Positions 1-8,777 are shown, counted from the stretch's first letter. The stretch: 64,000 bases of DNA from Chitinophaga vietnamensis (GCF_902167635.1 NZ_CABHMS010000009.1:124001-188000); one strand, 5' to 3'. The notes: generated by a model from the sequence alone, not told the origin. Translations and numbers: made by a program.

Positions 1-1
1 G

Positions 2-751
2 AGGGAAACGCTCAATCAACTGATTCCCGCCAATCCCAACCAGCCTTATGATATGAAGGAAGTGATCGAACAGATCACGGATGCTGATAGTTTTTTTGAA
101 GTACATAAAGATTTTGCGGAAAACCTGATCGTAGGCTTTGCCCGCATCGCCGGCCGCAGCATCGGTATTGTAGCCAATCAGCCGGCTCACCTGGCGGGCG
201 TATTGGATATACACGCTTCTGTAAAAGGCGCGCGCTTCACCCGTTTCTGCGATGCCTTCAATGTGCCGCTGCTTGTACTAGTGGATGTTCCCGGCTTCCT
301 GCCCGGCACCGACCAGGAATGGAATGGCATCATCACCAATGGCGCCAAACTGCTCTATGCCCTCTGCGAAGCCACTGTGCCGAAGATCACCGTCACCACC
401 CGCAAAGCCTATGGCGGCGCCTATTGCGTGATGAACTCCAAACATATCGGCGCCGATCTCAACTTCGCATTTCCGCAAGCTGAAATCGCTGTAATGGGCG
501 CCAAAGGCGCTGTAGAGATCCTCTTCAAAAAAGAGATCGATACCGCCGCCGATCCGGAAACGCGCATGAACGAGCTCGTGAACGATTACACCGAAAGATT
601 CGCCAACCCTTACCTGGCAGCCGAAAAAGGATATATCGACGAAGTGATCATCCCCGATCAAACACGCATCAAACTCATCAAAGGGTTCAGCATGCTGGAA
701 AATAAAGTGGTAAACATGCCGAGAAAAAAACACGGCAACATACCTTTGTAG
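2..751 (+). CDS. Acyl-CoA carboxylase beta (carboxyltransferase) subunit, 5' truncated by window edge
   Basis: The frame is open from base 2, so the gene begins before the window; 249 residues are visible. It is the C-terminal half of a biotin-dependent carboxyltransferase of the propionyl/methylcrotonyl-CoA carboxylase or methylmalonyl-CoA decarboxylase alpha family, which moves carboxyl from carboxybiotin to an acyl-CoA in the cytoplasm. Diagnostic stretches are VDVPGFLPGTDQE, a Gly/Ala-rich RKAYGGAYCVM loop (the acyl-CoA oxyanion hole region), and AVMGAKGAVEILF. The final PRKKHGNIPL tail is the usual family ending. The internal ATG at base 53 is not the start, because family-like sequence continues upstream of it. 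Which acyl-CoA is used cannot be told from this part. The family call is secure. Confidence 0.93.
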   Translation, partial: RETLNQLIPANPNQPYDMKEVIEQITDADSFFEVHKDFAENLIVGFARIAGRSIGIVANQPAHLAGVLDIHASVKGARFTRFCDAFNVPLLVLVDVPGFLPGTDQEWNGIITNGAKLLYALCEATVPKITVTTRKAYGGAYCVMNSKHIGADLNFAFPQAEIAVMGAKGAVEILFKKEIDTAADPETRMNELVNDYTERFANPYLAAEKGYIDEVIIPDQTRIKLIKGFSMLENKVVNMPRKKHGNIPL

Positions 752-759
752 AAGGTCTC

Positions 760-870
760 ACGCAAAGCAGCGTAAGCAGCAGAGCAGCAAAGGCGGGCTA
801 CGCCCGCGATCTCTATGGTGCATTTGCGCGCAGCGCTCTTTGCTGCTCTGCTGCTTACGCTGCTTTGCGT
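760..870. repeat. Inverted repeat with perfect 33-bp arms (GCAAAG family)
   Basis: Arms 760-792 and 838-870 are exact reverse complements over 33 bp and enclose a 45-bp loop. The arms consist of GCAAAG/AGCAGC-type words. The element lies between the carboxylase stop and the UbiA-like gene and overlaps the TTG at 865. It could act as a strong transcript hairpin. Related but degenerate elements lie at 14787-14945 and 37590-37688. Confidence 0.85.
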
Positions 871-891
871 GTAATCTTCAAATTCAGCTCC

Positions 892-1737
892 ATGCTCAGA
901 ACTGCTTTCAATTATTTTCTCTTTACCTCTGTTTATATCTCACTGTGCGCACTGCTCATGATATGGCAGACTGACCAGGTGCTGCATCTCTATTATTATG
1001 ATCGCCACGATTTTTACTGCTTCGTATTTTTCTCCACTATATGCAGTTATAATTTTCATTGGTACCTTACGCCTGGCAGCTATTCCTCTTCTGAAAGGTT
1101 GATGTGGGGAGAACGTCACCGGCTGCTGATGCTGGTGCTATGCGGCATTGGGCTGCTGGGCGCCCTGTATTTCTTCTGGCCGCTGCGCGGCCACTGGCTG
1201 GCATTGAGTGGCGCGGCCATCCTCACGTTCCTCTATTCTGCGCCCAAGGTGCCGCATAAAACTTTTATGTGGCTGCGCCGCATTGCGATAGGAAAAACAT
1301 TGTTCCTCACCTTCGTATGGACCTACGTCACCACGCTGCTGCCCGCACTGATAGCAGATCAGCGGATAAACGCCCCGGTGGTCCTCTTCACGCTGCACCG
1401 CTTTGCACTCATCTATGCCATCTGCATCCTCTTCGATTACCGCGATCTGGAGTCCGATAAAAAGGAAGGTATCCGCAGCCTCATCACCTATCTCAACGAA
1501 AAAGACCTGAACCGGCTGTATTATCTTTCCCTGCTGACGGCCGCACTCAGCGCGGTTTTCCTCTACCCTTACACCTCCTGGCCGGTGATCGGCACACTGC
1601 TGTTTGCCTCTGCCGCCACCGCGCTCATCACCCGCAAGGCGCAGCAGACCCGCTCTGATTATATGTTCTACTTCGTGCTCGACGGTTTCATGATGCTCTC
1701 TGCCCTGCTGCACCTCGCCTGGCTCCTCATCTCATAA
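892..1737 (+). CDS. UbiA-like prenyltransferase family membrane protein
   Basis: This is a 281-residue hydrophobic protein with about eight membrane segments. The motif FDYRDLESDKKEG matches the second Asp-rich (DxxxD-type) motif of UbiA-family aromatic prenyltransferases, which bind prenyl diphosphate through magnesium. The first Asp-rich motif is not evident; an N-terminal HDFYCF or YNFHWYL stretch sits near where it would be, so activity is uncertain. The ATG at 892 is preferred: a longer reading from TTG 865 would start inside the palindrome arm and adds nine residues of no family character. Many Bacteroidota carry UbiA-like proteins of unknown substrate. The neighbours give no pathway hint. 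Confidence 0.65.
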   Translation: MLRTAFNYFLFTSVYISLCALLMIWQTDQVLHLYYYDRHDFYCFVFFSTICSYNFHWYLTPGSYSSSERLMWGERHRLLMLVLCGIGLLGALYFFWPLRGHWLALSGAAILTFLYSAPKVPHKTFMWLRRIAIGKTLFLTFVWTYVTTLLPALIADQRINAPVVLFTLHRFALIYAICILFDYRDLESDKKEGIRSLITYLNEKDLNRLYYLSLLTAALSAVFLYPYTSWPVIGTLLFASAATALITRKAQQTRSDYMFYFVLDGFMMLSALLHLAWLLIS

Positions 1738-1790
1738 AACCTTCTCCCTCAAATCCCAAAATCAAAAAATCAAAAAATCCGTAAATATTC

Positions 1791-1798
1791 TACATTTG
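1791..1798 (+). promoter_or_regulatory. Bacteroidota-type -7 element (TACATTTG)
   Basis: TACATTTG fits the TAnnTTTG -7 consensus of Bacteroidota and lies 23 bp before the ATG of the M42 peptidase. No convincing -33 TTG is seen upstream, where an AAATCC-type repeat sits. Confidence 0.4.
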
Positions 1799-1821
1799 TC
1801 CGGTCACAATCGGAAAAAACT

Positions 1822-2922
1822 ATGTCTAAAAAGCAGAAATCCATACTGGGCAAGGAATCACTGGCATTCCTGAAAGACTACCTGAACAATCCGTCTCCTA
1901 CCGGCTTCGAGAAAGAAGGGCAAAAGCTCTGGCTGAAATATATCACCCCTTATATCGACGAACATTTCGTGGATGCCTATGGCTCCGTTGTGGGCGTGAT
2001 CAATCCCAAAGCGCCTTTCAAAGTGGTGATAGAAGCGCATGCCGACGAGATCTCCTGGTTCGTGAACTATATCTCCCCGGAAGGCCTGATCTATGTGATC
2101 CGCAATGGTGGCTCCGATCAGCAGATCGCGCCCAGCAAGCGGGTGAACATACATACCGAAAAAGGCATCGTGAAAGCCGTATTCGGATGGCCCGCCATCC
2201 ATACCCGCATGCGCAGCACCGAAGGCAAAGAACCACAACCTAAAGTGGAAAATATCTTCCTGGATTGCGGCGCCCGCTCCCGCAAGGAAGTAGAAGACCT
2301 CGGCATCCATGTAGGCTGTGTATGCACTTTTGAAGATGGTTTCGAAGAACTCAACTACGACTACTATATCTGCCGCGCCATCGATAACCGCATTGGCGGC
2401 TTCATGATCGCGGAAGTAGCCCGCCTCCTGAAAGAGAAAAAACAGGAACTGCCCTTCGGCCTCTACATCGTCAATGCAGTACAGGAAGAAGTAGGCCTGC
2501 GCGGCGCCGAAATGATCGCCAAACGTATCAAACCGAATGTGGCCATTATCACCGACGTTACGCATGATACCACCACCCCGATGATCAACAAGAACATCGA
2601 AGGCGAGATCAAATGCGGTAGTGGCCCCAGCATCACCTACGGCCCCGCAGTACATAACATCCTGCGCGATCTCATCATCAAAACAGCGAAGAAAAACGAT
2701 ATCCCTTACCAGCTGCACGCTGTAAGCCGCAGCACCGGCACCGATACAGATGCTTTTGCCTACTCCAACGATGGTACGCCATCTGCATTGATCAGCCTCC
2801 CGCTGCGCTATATGCACACCACGGTGGAAATGGTGAAAAAAGATGATATCGAAAATACCATCCAACTCATCTACCATACCTTACTCAACATTACACCAAA
2901 AACAAATTTCCAATATCTCTGA
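1822..2922 (+). CDS. M42 family metallopeptidase (glutamyl aminopeptidase-like)
   Basis: This is a 366-residue cytoplasmic enzyme, normal length for M42 dinuclear-metal aminopeptidases that clear residues from short peptides. Expected ligands and catalytic residues are visible: H73 and D75 in EAHADE, the bridging D187 in [10 protein letters not shown], the E221-E222 pair in [11 protein letters not shown]244 in ITDVTHD, and a late His in [10 protein letters not shown]. There is no signal peptide. The start is the only in-frame ATG before the conserved region and has a TAnnTTTG element upstream. bioB follows after 17 bp, so co-transcription is possible, with no obvious shared function. Older annotations may call this family endoglucanase M. 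Confidence 0.93.
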   Translation: MSKKQKSILGKESLAFLKDYLNNPSPTGFEKEGQKLWLKYITPYIDEHFVDAYGSVVGVINPKAPFKVVIEAHADEISWFVNYISPEGLIYVIRNGGSDQQIAPSKRVNIHTEKGIVKAVFGWPAIHTRMRSTEGKEPQPKVENIFLDCGARSRKEVEDLGIHVGCVCTFEDGFEELNYDYYICRAIDNRIGGFMIAEVARLLKEKKQELPFGLYIVNAVQEEVGLRGAEMIAKRIKPNVAIITDVTHDTTTPMINKNIEGEIKCGSGPSITYGPAVHNILRDLIIKTAKKNDIPYQLHAVSRSTGTDTDAFAYSNDGTPSALISLPLRYMHTTVEMVKKDDIENTIQLIYHTLLNITPKTNFQYL

Positions 2923-2939
2923 TTTTAAATTCATCACAT

Positions 2940-3917
2940 ATGCAGATCCGTCATGACTGGACGATAGAAGAGATCCACGATATCTACAACACACCTCTGC
3001 TGGAACTGGTATACCGCGCAGCCTCTGTGCACCGCGAATACCAGGATACCGCTGAAGTACAGGTGTGCACACTGTTGTCCATCAAAACCGGTGGCTGTCC
3101 GGAAGATTGCGCCTACTGTCCGCAGGCTGCTCGATACAATACCGATATCAATGTGCATGCCCTCATGCAAAAAGACGAAGTACTGAAATACGCGCAAAAG
3201 GCCAAGGAAGCGGGTTCCACCCGTTTCTGCATGGGCGCCGCCTGGCGCGAAGTACGCGATAACCGCGACTTCGACCGCGTGCTCGATATGGTAAAAGGCG
3301 TGAATGAACTGGGCATGGAAGTATGCTGCACACTGGGCATGCTCACCGAAGAGCAGGCGAAAAAGCTCGCCGATGCCGGCCTCTATTCTTACAACCACAA
3401 CCTGGATACATCCCGCGAACATTATAGTGAGATCATCTCCACCCGTACTTATGACGACCGTCTTCAAACACTCGACAACGTCCGTAAAGCCGGCGTGAGC
3501 GTGTGTTGCGGCGGTATTATCGGGCTGGGAGAATCCCATGAAGACCGCATCGGTATGTTGCACACCCTGAGCAACCTGCCCGAGCATCCGGATTCCGTGC
3601 CCATCAACGCGCTCACCCGCGTAAAAGGCACGCCGCTGGAACATCTGCCGAAAGTGGAGTTCTGGGATATGGTGCGCATGATCGCCACCGCCCGCATCCT
3701 GATGCCGAAATCAATGGTGCGCCTCAGCGCCGGTCGCGCAGAAATGAGCATGGCCGATCAAACGCTGTGTTTCATGGCAGGCGCCAACTCTATCTTCACC
3801 GGGGATAAACTGCTCACCACCGACAATCCTTCGCTCGAACATGACCGCATGATGTTTGAACTGCTGGGACTCAAGCCCCGCGAAGCTTTCAAAGAAGAGA
3901 AAGCAGCATGCTGCTAA
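2940..3917 (+). CDS. bioB: Biotin synthase
   Basis: This radical SAM enzyme inserts sulfur into dethiobiotin, the last step of biotin synthesis. The CxxxCxxC cluster motif is present as C53, C57 and C60 in [10 protein letters not shown], followed by the typical PQAARYNT. Other family blocks are [16 protein letters not shown], and [11 protein letters not shown], which carries the Arg that coordinates the second [2Fe-2S] cluster. Length (325) is normal. It lies 17 bp after the M42 peptidase and is followed by a strong terminator. No other bio genes are in the window. The carboxylase at the window start is a biotin-dependent enzyme, which may be coincidence. Confidence 0.98.
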   Translation: MQIRHDWTIEEIHDIYNTPLLELVYRAASVHREYQDTAEVQVCTLLSIKTGGCPEDCAYCPQAARYNTDINVHALMQKDEVLKYAQKAKEAGSTRFCMGAAWREVRDNRDFDRVLDMVKGVNELGMEVCCTLGMLTEEQAKKLADAGLYSYNHNLDTSREHYSEIISTRTYDDRLQTLDNVRKAGVSVCCGGIIGLGESHEDRIGMLHTLSNLPEHPDSVPINALTRVKGTPLEHLPKVEFWDMVRMIATARILMPKSMVRLSAGRAEMSMADQTLCFMAGANSIFTGDKLLTTDNPSLEHDRMMFELLGLKPREAFKEEKAACC

Positions 3918-3929
3918 ATGATAGGCAAT

Positions 3930-3969
3930 AAAAAAGCGTCCACCCCTGCAAGGGTGGACGCTTTTTTAT
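3930..3969. terminator. Bidirectional rho-independent terminator between bioB and aroQ
   Basis: A 10-bp perfect GC-rich stem (3936-3945 with 3952-3961) has a 6-nt loop and is flanked by an A-tract on the left and a T-tract on the right. It can therefore end both the forward bioB transcript and the reverse aroQ transcript. Confidence 0.92.
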
Positions 3970-3977
3970 TGATATGA

Positions 3978-4391
3978 TTACAGAAAGTAGGCTACTGCCA
4001 GCTTATATCCTTTCATGCCCAGGCCACAGATGCTGCCCACGCATTTAGGCGCTATCAGAGAAGTATGCCGGAACTCTTCCCGCGCGTATACGTTGCTGAT
4101 ATGCACTTCTATCACCGGTGTTTTGATCGCGGCAATGGCATCGCGGATAGCCACAGAAGTATGGGTGTAACCGCCTGCATTCAGCAGGATGCCATCGGCG
4201 GAAAAGCCCACCTGGTGCAGGTAATTGATGATCTCTCCTTCTACGTTACTCTGAAAATAGCTGAACGTCACGGCAGGGTATTGCTCTTTCAGCTGTTGCA
4301 GGTAATCTTCAAAAGACTCACTGCCATAGATACCCGGTTCCCGTTTGCCCAGCAGGTTCAGGTTAGGGCCATTGATAATTGCGATCTGCAT
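3978..4391 (-). CDS. aroQ: Type II 3-dehydroquinate dehydratase
   Basis: This is a 137-residue type II enzyme of the shikimate pathway, converting 3-dehydroquinate to 3-dehydroshikimate; the family forms dodecamers. The N-terminal block INGPNLNLLGKREPGIYG holds the catalytic Tyr (Y22) and the flexible-loop Arg. NAGGYTHTSVAIRDA (from about residue 71) and EVHISNVYAREEFRHTS (E95, H97) form the rest of the active site. Length is normal. It is followed by the shared terminator and preceded, after 27 bp, by ubiX on the same strand. Confidence 0.97.
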   Translation of the reverse strand: MQIAIINGPNLNLLGKREPGIYGSESFEDYLQQLKEQYPAVTFSYFQSNVEGEIINYLHQVGFSADGILLNAGGYTHTSVAIRDAIAAIKTPVIEVHISNVYAREEFRHTSLIAPKCVGSICGLGMKGYKLAVAYFL

Positions 4392-4418
4392 GTTGATGAA
4401 AATAAGGTACGAAGATAA

Positions 4419-5000
4419 TTATTCAGCTTTATTATTGCTATCGCTGCCCCAGCGGTATGTTTGCTGTTCGATACCGGCGAGATCGATGATACGGTCCACC
4501 ACGGTGCCGGCCACCTCTTCGATCGTGGTGGGCACGCTGTAGAATGATGGCGTAGCCGGGCAGATGATGCCGCCTGCGAGGGTCACCGTTTCCATATTGC
4601 GGATGTGCATAAGGTTATAAGGCGTTTCCCTTACCACGCAAATGAGTTTGCGCCGTTCTTTCAGCACCACATCGGCGGCACGGGTGATCAGGTCGTTGGA
4701 GATACCGGTGGCGATGCGGCCCAGCGTGCCCATAGAACAGGGACAGATGATGATGGTATTGAAGCGTCCGGAGCCGGAGGCAAAGGGTGCATGAAAATCC
4801 TGCTGACCATAAACGCGGAAGGGCAGCTGATTGTATTCCTCATTTCTGAGTTCTGTTTGCCAAACGGTTTTAGCGTTTTCCGTCATCACTACGGCTACTT
4901 CATCCAGCTGATCCTGCGCAGCATGGAGCTTTTGCAGCAGCTGGCGCGCATAAATAGAACCGCTGGCCCCTGTAACTGCAACTACTATACGATGTTTCAT
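4419..5000 (-). CDS. ubiX: UbiX-family flavin prenyltransferase
   Basis: This 193-residue flavoprotein makes prenylated FMN, the cofactor of UbiD-type decarboxylases. It begins with the typical Rossmann-like VAVTGASGSIYARQLL and contains ICPCSMGTLGRIATGISNDLITRAADVVLKERR in blocks, including the conserved CSM and Arg/Lys-rich phosphate-binding parts; a late IICPATPSFY block follows. It sits between ytxJ (39 bp upstream) and aroQ in one reverse-strand run. No ubiD gene is seen here. UbiX versus the paralogous Pad1 naming is only convention. Confidence 0.95.
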   Translation of the reverse strand: MKHRIVVAVTGASGSIYARQLLQKLHAAQDQLDEVAVVMTENAKTVWQTELRNEEYNQLPFRVYGQQDFHAPFASGSGRFNTIIICPCSMGTLGRIATGISNDLITRAADVVLKERRKLICVVRETPYNLMHIRNMETVTLAGGIICPATPSFYSVPTTIEEVAGTVVDRIIDLAGIEQQTYRWGSDSNNKAE

Positions 5001-5039
5001 GCTGCAAAGCTAGGTAATATGCAGCATTTGCAGCCATGC

Positions 5040-5372
5040 TTACAGGCCTGCCTCGGCGGCAATGTCCTCCATACGGATGCCGTTATGGCTTTCATCGTAA
5101 ATACATTGACCATTGCGGATCACCAGCACCTGCGGAGATTCGTGCGGAATGTGGTAGATTTCGGATATTTTGTTGGAGATGTGACGATAGTTGATCAGAT
5201 CGAGATAGTAAAACGTTAACCCTTCCGGCTCAACTGCACGCTCCAGGCGGGATTTCGCCATAGAGCTGATGGAGCACCGCGTGCTGTGCTTGAAAATGAC
5301 TACCGGCTGATGCCCGGATGCCGTATTGATCTCCTGCAGTTGTTCTTCGTTGGTTAACGTTATCCAATTCAT
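5040..5372 (-). CDS. ytxJ: Bacilliredoxin-like YtxJ (monothiol) protein
   Basis: This is a 110-residue thioredoxin-fold protein. The motif FKHSTRCSIS, with a single Cys (C33), and the following HESPQVLVIRNG cis-Pro region match the YtxJ family of bacillithiol-associated redox proteins, thought to remove bacillithiol from oxidised protein thiols. Bacillithiol has been found in some Bacteroidota. The gene is four bases downstream of a tiny lipoprotein gene at 5377-5526, so the two are probably co-transcribed. Family call is good; the physiological partner is inference. Confidence 0.88.
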   Translation of the reverse strand: MNWITLTNEEQLQEINTASGHQPVVIFKHSTRCSISSMAKSRLERAVEPEGLTFYYLDLINYRHISNKISEIYHIPHESPQVLVIRNGQCIYDESHNGIRMEDIAAEAGL

Positions 5373-5376
5373 TTCA

Positions 5377-5526
5377 CTAACAATGTTTGCTATGCTCTGC
5401 GACAGGCGCCTTTGCCATCCCTCTCATCGGGCAGCCCAGTTTCTGATGCGTGGCGCAGGATGTTAAGAAAGCAGCAAAGATACAAACCATACCGGCGTAG
5501 CCCAAAATTCTTACATAAGATTTCAT
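5377..5526 (-). CDS. Small lipoprotein, 49 residues, upstream of ytxJ
   Basis: A complete short reading frame of ATG, 49 codons and TAG ends four bases before the ytxJ start. It begins MKSYVRILGY, continues with a hydrophobic segment, and has a lipobox-like LTSC at residues 22-25, so the mature lipoprotein would be only about 26 residues. The mature part holds two more Cys (C32 and the last residue, C49) and several His, Lys and Met residues, a composition suggestive of metal or thiol chemistry. No family is recognised. The tight spacing with ytxJ supports a real gene. It could alternatively be a leader peptide. Confidence 0.6.
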   Translation of the reverse strand: MKSYVRILGYAGMVCIFAAFLTSCATHQKLGCPMRGMAKAPVAEHSKHC

Positions 5527-5798
5527 ACAGGGAGGATTTATTTAGTAAAACGAAAATTCATCAGAATTTATGCTATGACAACTTTTTTAATCGTCTTTTG
5601 TAACGTTATTTTGCAAATATAAAAAATACATTAGAAAAAACAACACTATGTATTTGGGAATTTCCAGATTAAGAATTTTCGGATTTTCGAATTTGTGGAT
5701 TTACGGATTTATTTCAAATCCCTAAATCCGTAAATTCTCACATTCTTACATTCTTACATTCTCACATTCTTACATCCGGAAATCCGAAAATATTCACC
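5527..5798. other. Intergenic region between divergent genes, with repeats
   Basis: This 272-bp AT-rich spacer separates the reverse-strand lipoprotein/ytxJ run from the forward Mpl-like ligase. Its right half (about 5660-5790) is made of AAATCCGTAAAT-type repeat words and a five-copy octamer repeat. The left half should hold the reverse promoter, but no clear match stands out. Confidence 0.5.
5734..5773 (+). repeat. Octanucleotide tandem repeat, five copies of ATTCTYAC
   Basis: Five perfect head-to-tail copies of an 8-bp unit (ATTCTCAC or ATTCTTAC) end 25 bp before the ATG of the Mpl-like ligase. Copy number could vary by slippage and alter leader length or promoter spacing. Confidence 0.85.
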
Positions 5799-7157
5799 AT
5801 GGCAAAAGTACATTTTATTGCGATAGGCGGAAGCGTGATGCACCAGCTGGCCATAGCACTGAAGCACAAAGGATATATCGTTAGCGGCAGCGACGACGAG
5901 ATATTTGAACCGGCGCTTGGCAACCTGCGTGAGGCAGGCATACTGCCAGCCTCCCTCGGGTGGGATGCTGCACGCATCACCCCCGACCTCGACGCCGTAA
6001 TCCTCGGCATGCATGCCCGGGCCGATAACCCCGAACTGATACGCGCACGGGAACTGAACCTGAAAATATACTCCTTCCCGGAATACATCTACCAGGAAAG
6101 TAAAAACAAATTGCGTGTAGCCGTTGGCGGTAGTCATGGTAAAACTACCACCACCGCCATGATCATGCACGTACTGCAAGCCTGCCACAAAGCCTTCGAC
6201 TACCTCGTAGGCGCCCGCCTGGAAGGCTTTGCACAGTCGGTCAACATTACCGACGCGCCCATCATCGTATGCGAGGCCGACGAATACCCTGCATCCGTGA
6301 TCGAGAAAAGGCCCAAATTCCATTTCCTGCACCCGCAGGTGGCCGTGCTCACCGGCATCGCATGGGATCATATCAACGTGTTCCCCACTTACGAGATATA
6401 CAAAGAACAATTCGCCATCTTCATCCGCCAGATGGAACCCGGGCAAGTGCTCATCTACAACAGCGGCGATGAAGAACTCGGCAGCCTGGTGGCCGCCGAA
6501 GGCCGCCACCTGCGCCTTGTGCCATACAATACCCCGATCCATATGATACGCAACGGCATTACCCGTGTGTTCTTTGATGAAGGCTATGCCGACCTGGAAG
6601 TGTTCGGCGGTCATAACCTCCTCAACATGCACGCCGCCAAACTCGTATGTAATGAACTGGGCATCTCTGATGAAGCCTTCCTGCAAGCCATCGCCACTTT
6701 TAAAGGCGCCGCCAAGCGCCTGGAGCTGGTAGCAAAAAATGAGCACACCGTTATCTACCGCGATTTCGCACACGCTCCCTCCAAGGTGAAAGCCACCATG
6801 GAAGCCGTAAAGCAACAGTTCCCCGAACGCCGCCTCATCGCCGTACTGGAACTACATACCTACAGCAGCCTCAATGCGGACTTCCTCAGCCAATACCATG
6901 GCGCTATGGACCCCGCAGATGTAGCCGCAGTATTTTACAGCAAACATGCGCTCGAAATCAAACGCATGCCCGACCTCGATCCTGCCCTCATTGCCGCAAG
7001 GTTTGGCCGGAAAGATTTGCATATCTTCCATGAACGCGAAGCACTCGAAACATTTCTGTCACAACAGTCATACAAAGATGCCAACCTCCTGCTAATGAGC
7101 TCTGGTACCTACGACGGCCTCGATTTCAACACACTTTCCAAATATCTCAATCAATAA
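5799..7157 (+). CDS. mpl: Mur ligase family: Mpl-type UDP-MurNAc tripeptide ligase (or MurC-like)
   Basis: This 452-residue cytoplasmic Mur ligase begins with the MurC/Mpl Rossmann domain (VHFIAIGGSVMHQLA). The ATP-binding P-loop GSHGKTTTT lies near residues 109-117, ECEADEYP-like ICEADEYPAS follows, and HNLLNMHAA and DFAHAPSKV mark the central and C-terminal domains. The DFAHAP-SKV motif in place of DDYGHHP favours Mpl, the recycling ligase that joins the L-Ala-D-Glu-DAP tripeptide to UDP-MurNAc, over essential MurC. Such genes are often annotated as MurC in Bacteroidota. It is followed 33 bp later by an exonuclease. Tandem octamers lie directly upstream. Confidence 0.85.
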   Translation: MAKVHFIAIGGSVMHQLAIALKHKGYIVSGSDDEIFEPALGNLREAGILPASLGWDAARITPDLDAVILGMHARADNPELIRARELNLKIYSFPEYIYQESKNKLRVAVGGSHGKTTTTAMIMHVLQACHKAFDYLVGARLEGFAQSVNITDAPIIVCEADEYPASVIEKRPKFHFLHPQVAVLTGIAWDHINVFPTYEIYKEQFAIFIRQMEPGQVLIYNSGDEELGSLVAAEGRHLRLVPYNTPIHMIRNGITRVFFDEGYADLEVFGGHNLLNMHAAKLVCNELGISDEAFLQAIATFKGAAKRLELVAKNEHTVIYRDFAHAPSKVKATMEAVKQQFPERRLIAVLELHTYSSLNADFLSQYHGAMDPADVAAVFYSKHALEIKRMPDLDPALIAARFGRKDLHIFHEREALETFLSQQSYKDANLLLMSSGTYDGLDFNTLSKYLNQ

Positions 7158-7190
7158 ATCAATAAATCCATAAATTCTCAAATCACTATA

Positions 7191-7964
7191 ATGCCTTCTT
7201 TGCTCCTCAAAAGGCCGCTGGCCGTCATTGATCTGGAAACCACCGGAACCAACGTGGCTTCCGACCGCATCATCGAAATCGCGATCATCAAAGTATTTCC
7301 TGATAAAACAACGCAGTCGAAAGTAAAACGCATCAACCCCGGCATGCCCATCCCCGCCGGATCCACAGCGATCCATGGTATCAAGGATGAAGATGTGAAA
7401 GACGCCCCCACCTTCAAACAGGCCGCCAATGAGCTGAAACAGTTCCTCGATAACTGCGACCTCGCCGGCTATAACTCCAATCGCTTCGATATCCCCCTGC
7501 TCGTAGAAGAATTTCTCCGCGCAGAAATGGACTTCGATGTATCCAAGAGGAAGTTTGTAGATGTACAGCGCATCTTCCACCTGATGGAAAAACGTACGCT
7601 GGCTGCCGCTTATAAATTCTATTGCGATAAACAACTCGAAAATGCCCACAGCGCCGAAGCCGACGCCCTGGCCACTTACGAGATACTCGAAGCCCAGCTG
7701 GGCCGCTATGAACAGCTGAAATGTGATATCGACGCCCTCGCTGATTTCACCAAAGAAGAAGAATATATTGACTTCGCCCGCCGCATCGTGATGCAGGGCG
7801 GACAGGAAGTATTCAACTTCGGTAAATATAAAGGACGCCCCGTGCGCGAAGTGCTCAAGATAGAGCCACAGTATTATGATTGGATGATGAAAGCAGATTT
7901 TCCGCTGAATACCAAACAAAAACTGTCAGAAATCTATTATAATATGATGTTAAAAAAAATGTAA
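7191..7964 (+). CDS. DEDDh 3'-5' exonuclease (DnaQ-like) with C-terminal DUF3820-like segment
   Basis: This is a 257-residue protein. Residues 8-170 form a DnaQ/RNase T-type exonuclease: D14 and E16 in AVIDLETTGT, the second Asp in YNSNRFDIPLL, and HSAEADALAT giving the His and last Asp of the DEDDh class. The C-terminal part contains FGKYKGRPVREVL and YYDWMMKADFP, matching the short domain (DUF3820-like) that often trails such nucleases. It lacks polymerase domains, so it is a stand-alone exonuclease acting on DNA or RNA ends. The biological substrate cannot be told. Confidence 0.88.
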   Translation: MPSLLLKRPLAVIDLETTGTNVASDRIIEIAIIKVFPDKTTQSKVKRINPGMPIPAGSTAIHGIKDEDVKDAPTFKQAANELKQFLDNCDLAGYNSNRFDIPLLVEEFLRAEMDFDVSKRKFVDVQRIFHLMEKRTLAAAYKFYCDKQLENAHSAEADALATYEILEAQLGRYEQLKCDIDALADFTKEEEYIDFARRIVMQGGQEVFNFGKYKGRPVREVLKIEPQYYDWMMKADFPLNTKQKLSEIYYNMMLKKM

Positions 7965-8034
7965 TCTTTTTTTAGAACATCATAACTTGCGGGCGAATTG
8001 AACTATTTTCGCAGTCCTAAAATATTCGGCTGAA

Positions 8035-8775
8035 TTGGAAAAGCTTGTCATTATACCTACGTACAATGAAAAGGATAATATCCGGAACATCATTGACGCT
8101 GTATTTTCCTTACAGCAGGATTTTCATGTCCTCATCATCGATGATGGCTCCCCGGATGGCACCGGCGCTATTGTAAAGTCGCTACAGCAGCAGTTTCCAG
8201 GCCAATTGTTCCTGGAAGAAAGATCCGGCAAGCAGGGCCTTGGCACTGCCTATATCCATGGTTTCAAATGGGCGCTGGCCAACAATTACCAGTACATTTT
8301 TGAAATGGATGCCGACTTCTCCCACAATCCGAAAGACCTGGTACGCCTTTACGACGCCTGCGCCAAAGACGGCGCCGATGTGGCTGTGGGCTCCCGCTAC
8401 GTGAAAGGCGGCAAAACCGAAAACTGGCCATGGGACCGTGCCGTATTATCCTACGGCGCCTCCATCTATGTGAGCATCATCACCTGGATGCCCGTAAAAG
8501 ACCCCACCGCCGGATTCGTTTGCTATCGCAATGAAGTGCTGCAAGCCATCAACCTGGATCAGATCCAGTTCGTAGGCTACGCTTTCCAGATCGAAATGAA
8601 ATTCACCGCCTGGAAACTGGGCTTCCGCATCAAAGAAGTACCCATCACCTTCAAAGACCGGAAAGAAGGCTACTCCAAAATGAGTAAAGGCATCGTGAAA
8701 GAAGGCATACTCGGCGTGCTCAAGATCCAGTGGCAAAGCCTGTTCCGGCATTATAAGAAACGAGTAAGAAACTAA
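8035..8775 (+). CDS. GT2 glycosyltransferase, polyprenol-phosphate mannosyltransferase type
   Basis: This 246-residue glycosyltransferase has the dolichyl/polyprenyl-phosphate mannose synthase pattern: IIPTYNEKDNI at the N terminus, DDGSPDGTG, EMDADFSHNP (the metal-binding Asp region), and SRYVKGG. It transfers a sugar, usually mannose from GDP-mannose, to polyprenyl phosphate at the inner face of the membrane. There is no C-terminal GtrA-like membrane domain. The start is TTG at 8035: an in-frame stop lies at 7999-8001 and no ATG occurs before the IIPTYN motif. Bacteroidota use such donors for protein O-mannosylation and envelope glycans. Confidence 0.9.
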   Translation: MEKLVIIPTYNEKDNIRNIIDAVFSLQQDFHVLIIDDGSPDGTGAIVKSLQQQFPGQLFLEERSGKQGLGTAYIHGFKWALANNYQYIFEMDADFSHNPKDLVRLYDACAKDGADVAVGSRYVKGGKTENWPWDRAVLSYGASIYVSIITWMPVKDPTAGFVCYRNEVLQAINLDQIQFVGYAFQIEMKFTAWKLGFRIKEVPITFKDRKEGYSKMSKGIVKEGILGVLKIQWQSLFRHYKKRVRN

Positions 8776-8777
8776 AA

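Noticed and set aside
5412-5603. 63-codon forward frame in the ytxJ upstream area
   Set aside because: It overlaps the better supported small lipoprotein on the other strand and has no signal or motif.
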